Below, piece after piece: positions 7,911-7,914 of a stretch of DNA of 7,914 nt. The DNA is from CAYSPU01 sp964432995. GTDB lineage: Bacteria; Verrucomicrobiota; Verrucomicrobiia; Limisphaerales; JAHDYP01. Positions within the stretch are counted from its first letter, which is position 1; every line of letters starts with the position of its first letter. The notes beneath the pieces are model-generated. The model worked only from the letters and a program-made list of their open reading frames with translations. It made no database searches and was not told the origin of the DNA. The DNA is taken from contig CAYSPU010000267.1 in the NCBI GenBank assembly GCA_964432995.1, forward strand, positions 1 to 7,914, written 5' to 3'. Both the position numbers and the translations under genes were made by a program.

Positions 7911-7914
7911 GGGT

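Overview
This GC-rich bacterial window holds five protein genes in two divergent blocks. From position 4392 down to 1 everything reads leftwards: an ABC-2 type exporter pair (ATPase, then permease, overlapping by 8 bp), followed by the first two thirds of carB, the large subunit of carbamoyl-phosphate synthase. carB runs off the left edge. From about 4803 everything reads rightwards: a cation diffusion facilitator (CDF) family metal transporter, then an exported DUF362 protein. I see no tRNA, rRNA, CRISPR array or transposase gene.

The organism is probably a member of the Verrucomicrobiota or a neighbouring PVC lineage, known from an assembled environmental genome. This is inference. It rests on the high GC, a 10-N assembly spacer inside carB, long intergenic stretches packed with short GC-rich hairpin repeats, and a 31-bp repeat whose stop-free translation I recall from misannotated proteins of such genomes. 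The coding genes alone do not fix the phylum.

Layout: 1-2063 carB; 2064-2171 short gap with a hairpin; 2172-4392 exporter operon; 4393-4802 divergent intergenic region with a 178-bp unit bounded by 25-bp near-perfect inverted repeats and an internal exact 15-bp tandem duplication; 4803-5807 CDF transporter; 5808-6301 non-coding, with three head-to-tail copies of a 31-bp repeat and several hairpins; 6302-7651 DUF362 protein; 7652-7914 non-coding, with at least five hairpin repeats and another copy of the 31-bp repeat carrying the same 12-bp leader.

The genes do not form one obvious pathway. Only the exporter pair is a clear functional unit. No carA lies directly upstream of carB. The most distinctive part of the window is the intergenic repeat system: several hairpin families, repeated within a few hundred bases, with one apparent compensatory base-pair change and a shared leader on the 31-bp units. 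I found no convincing new defence or biosynthetic system.
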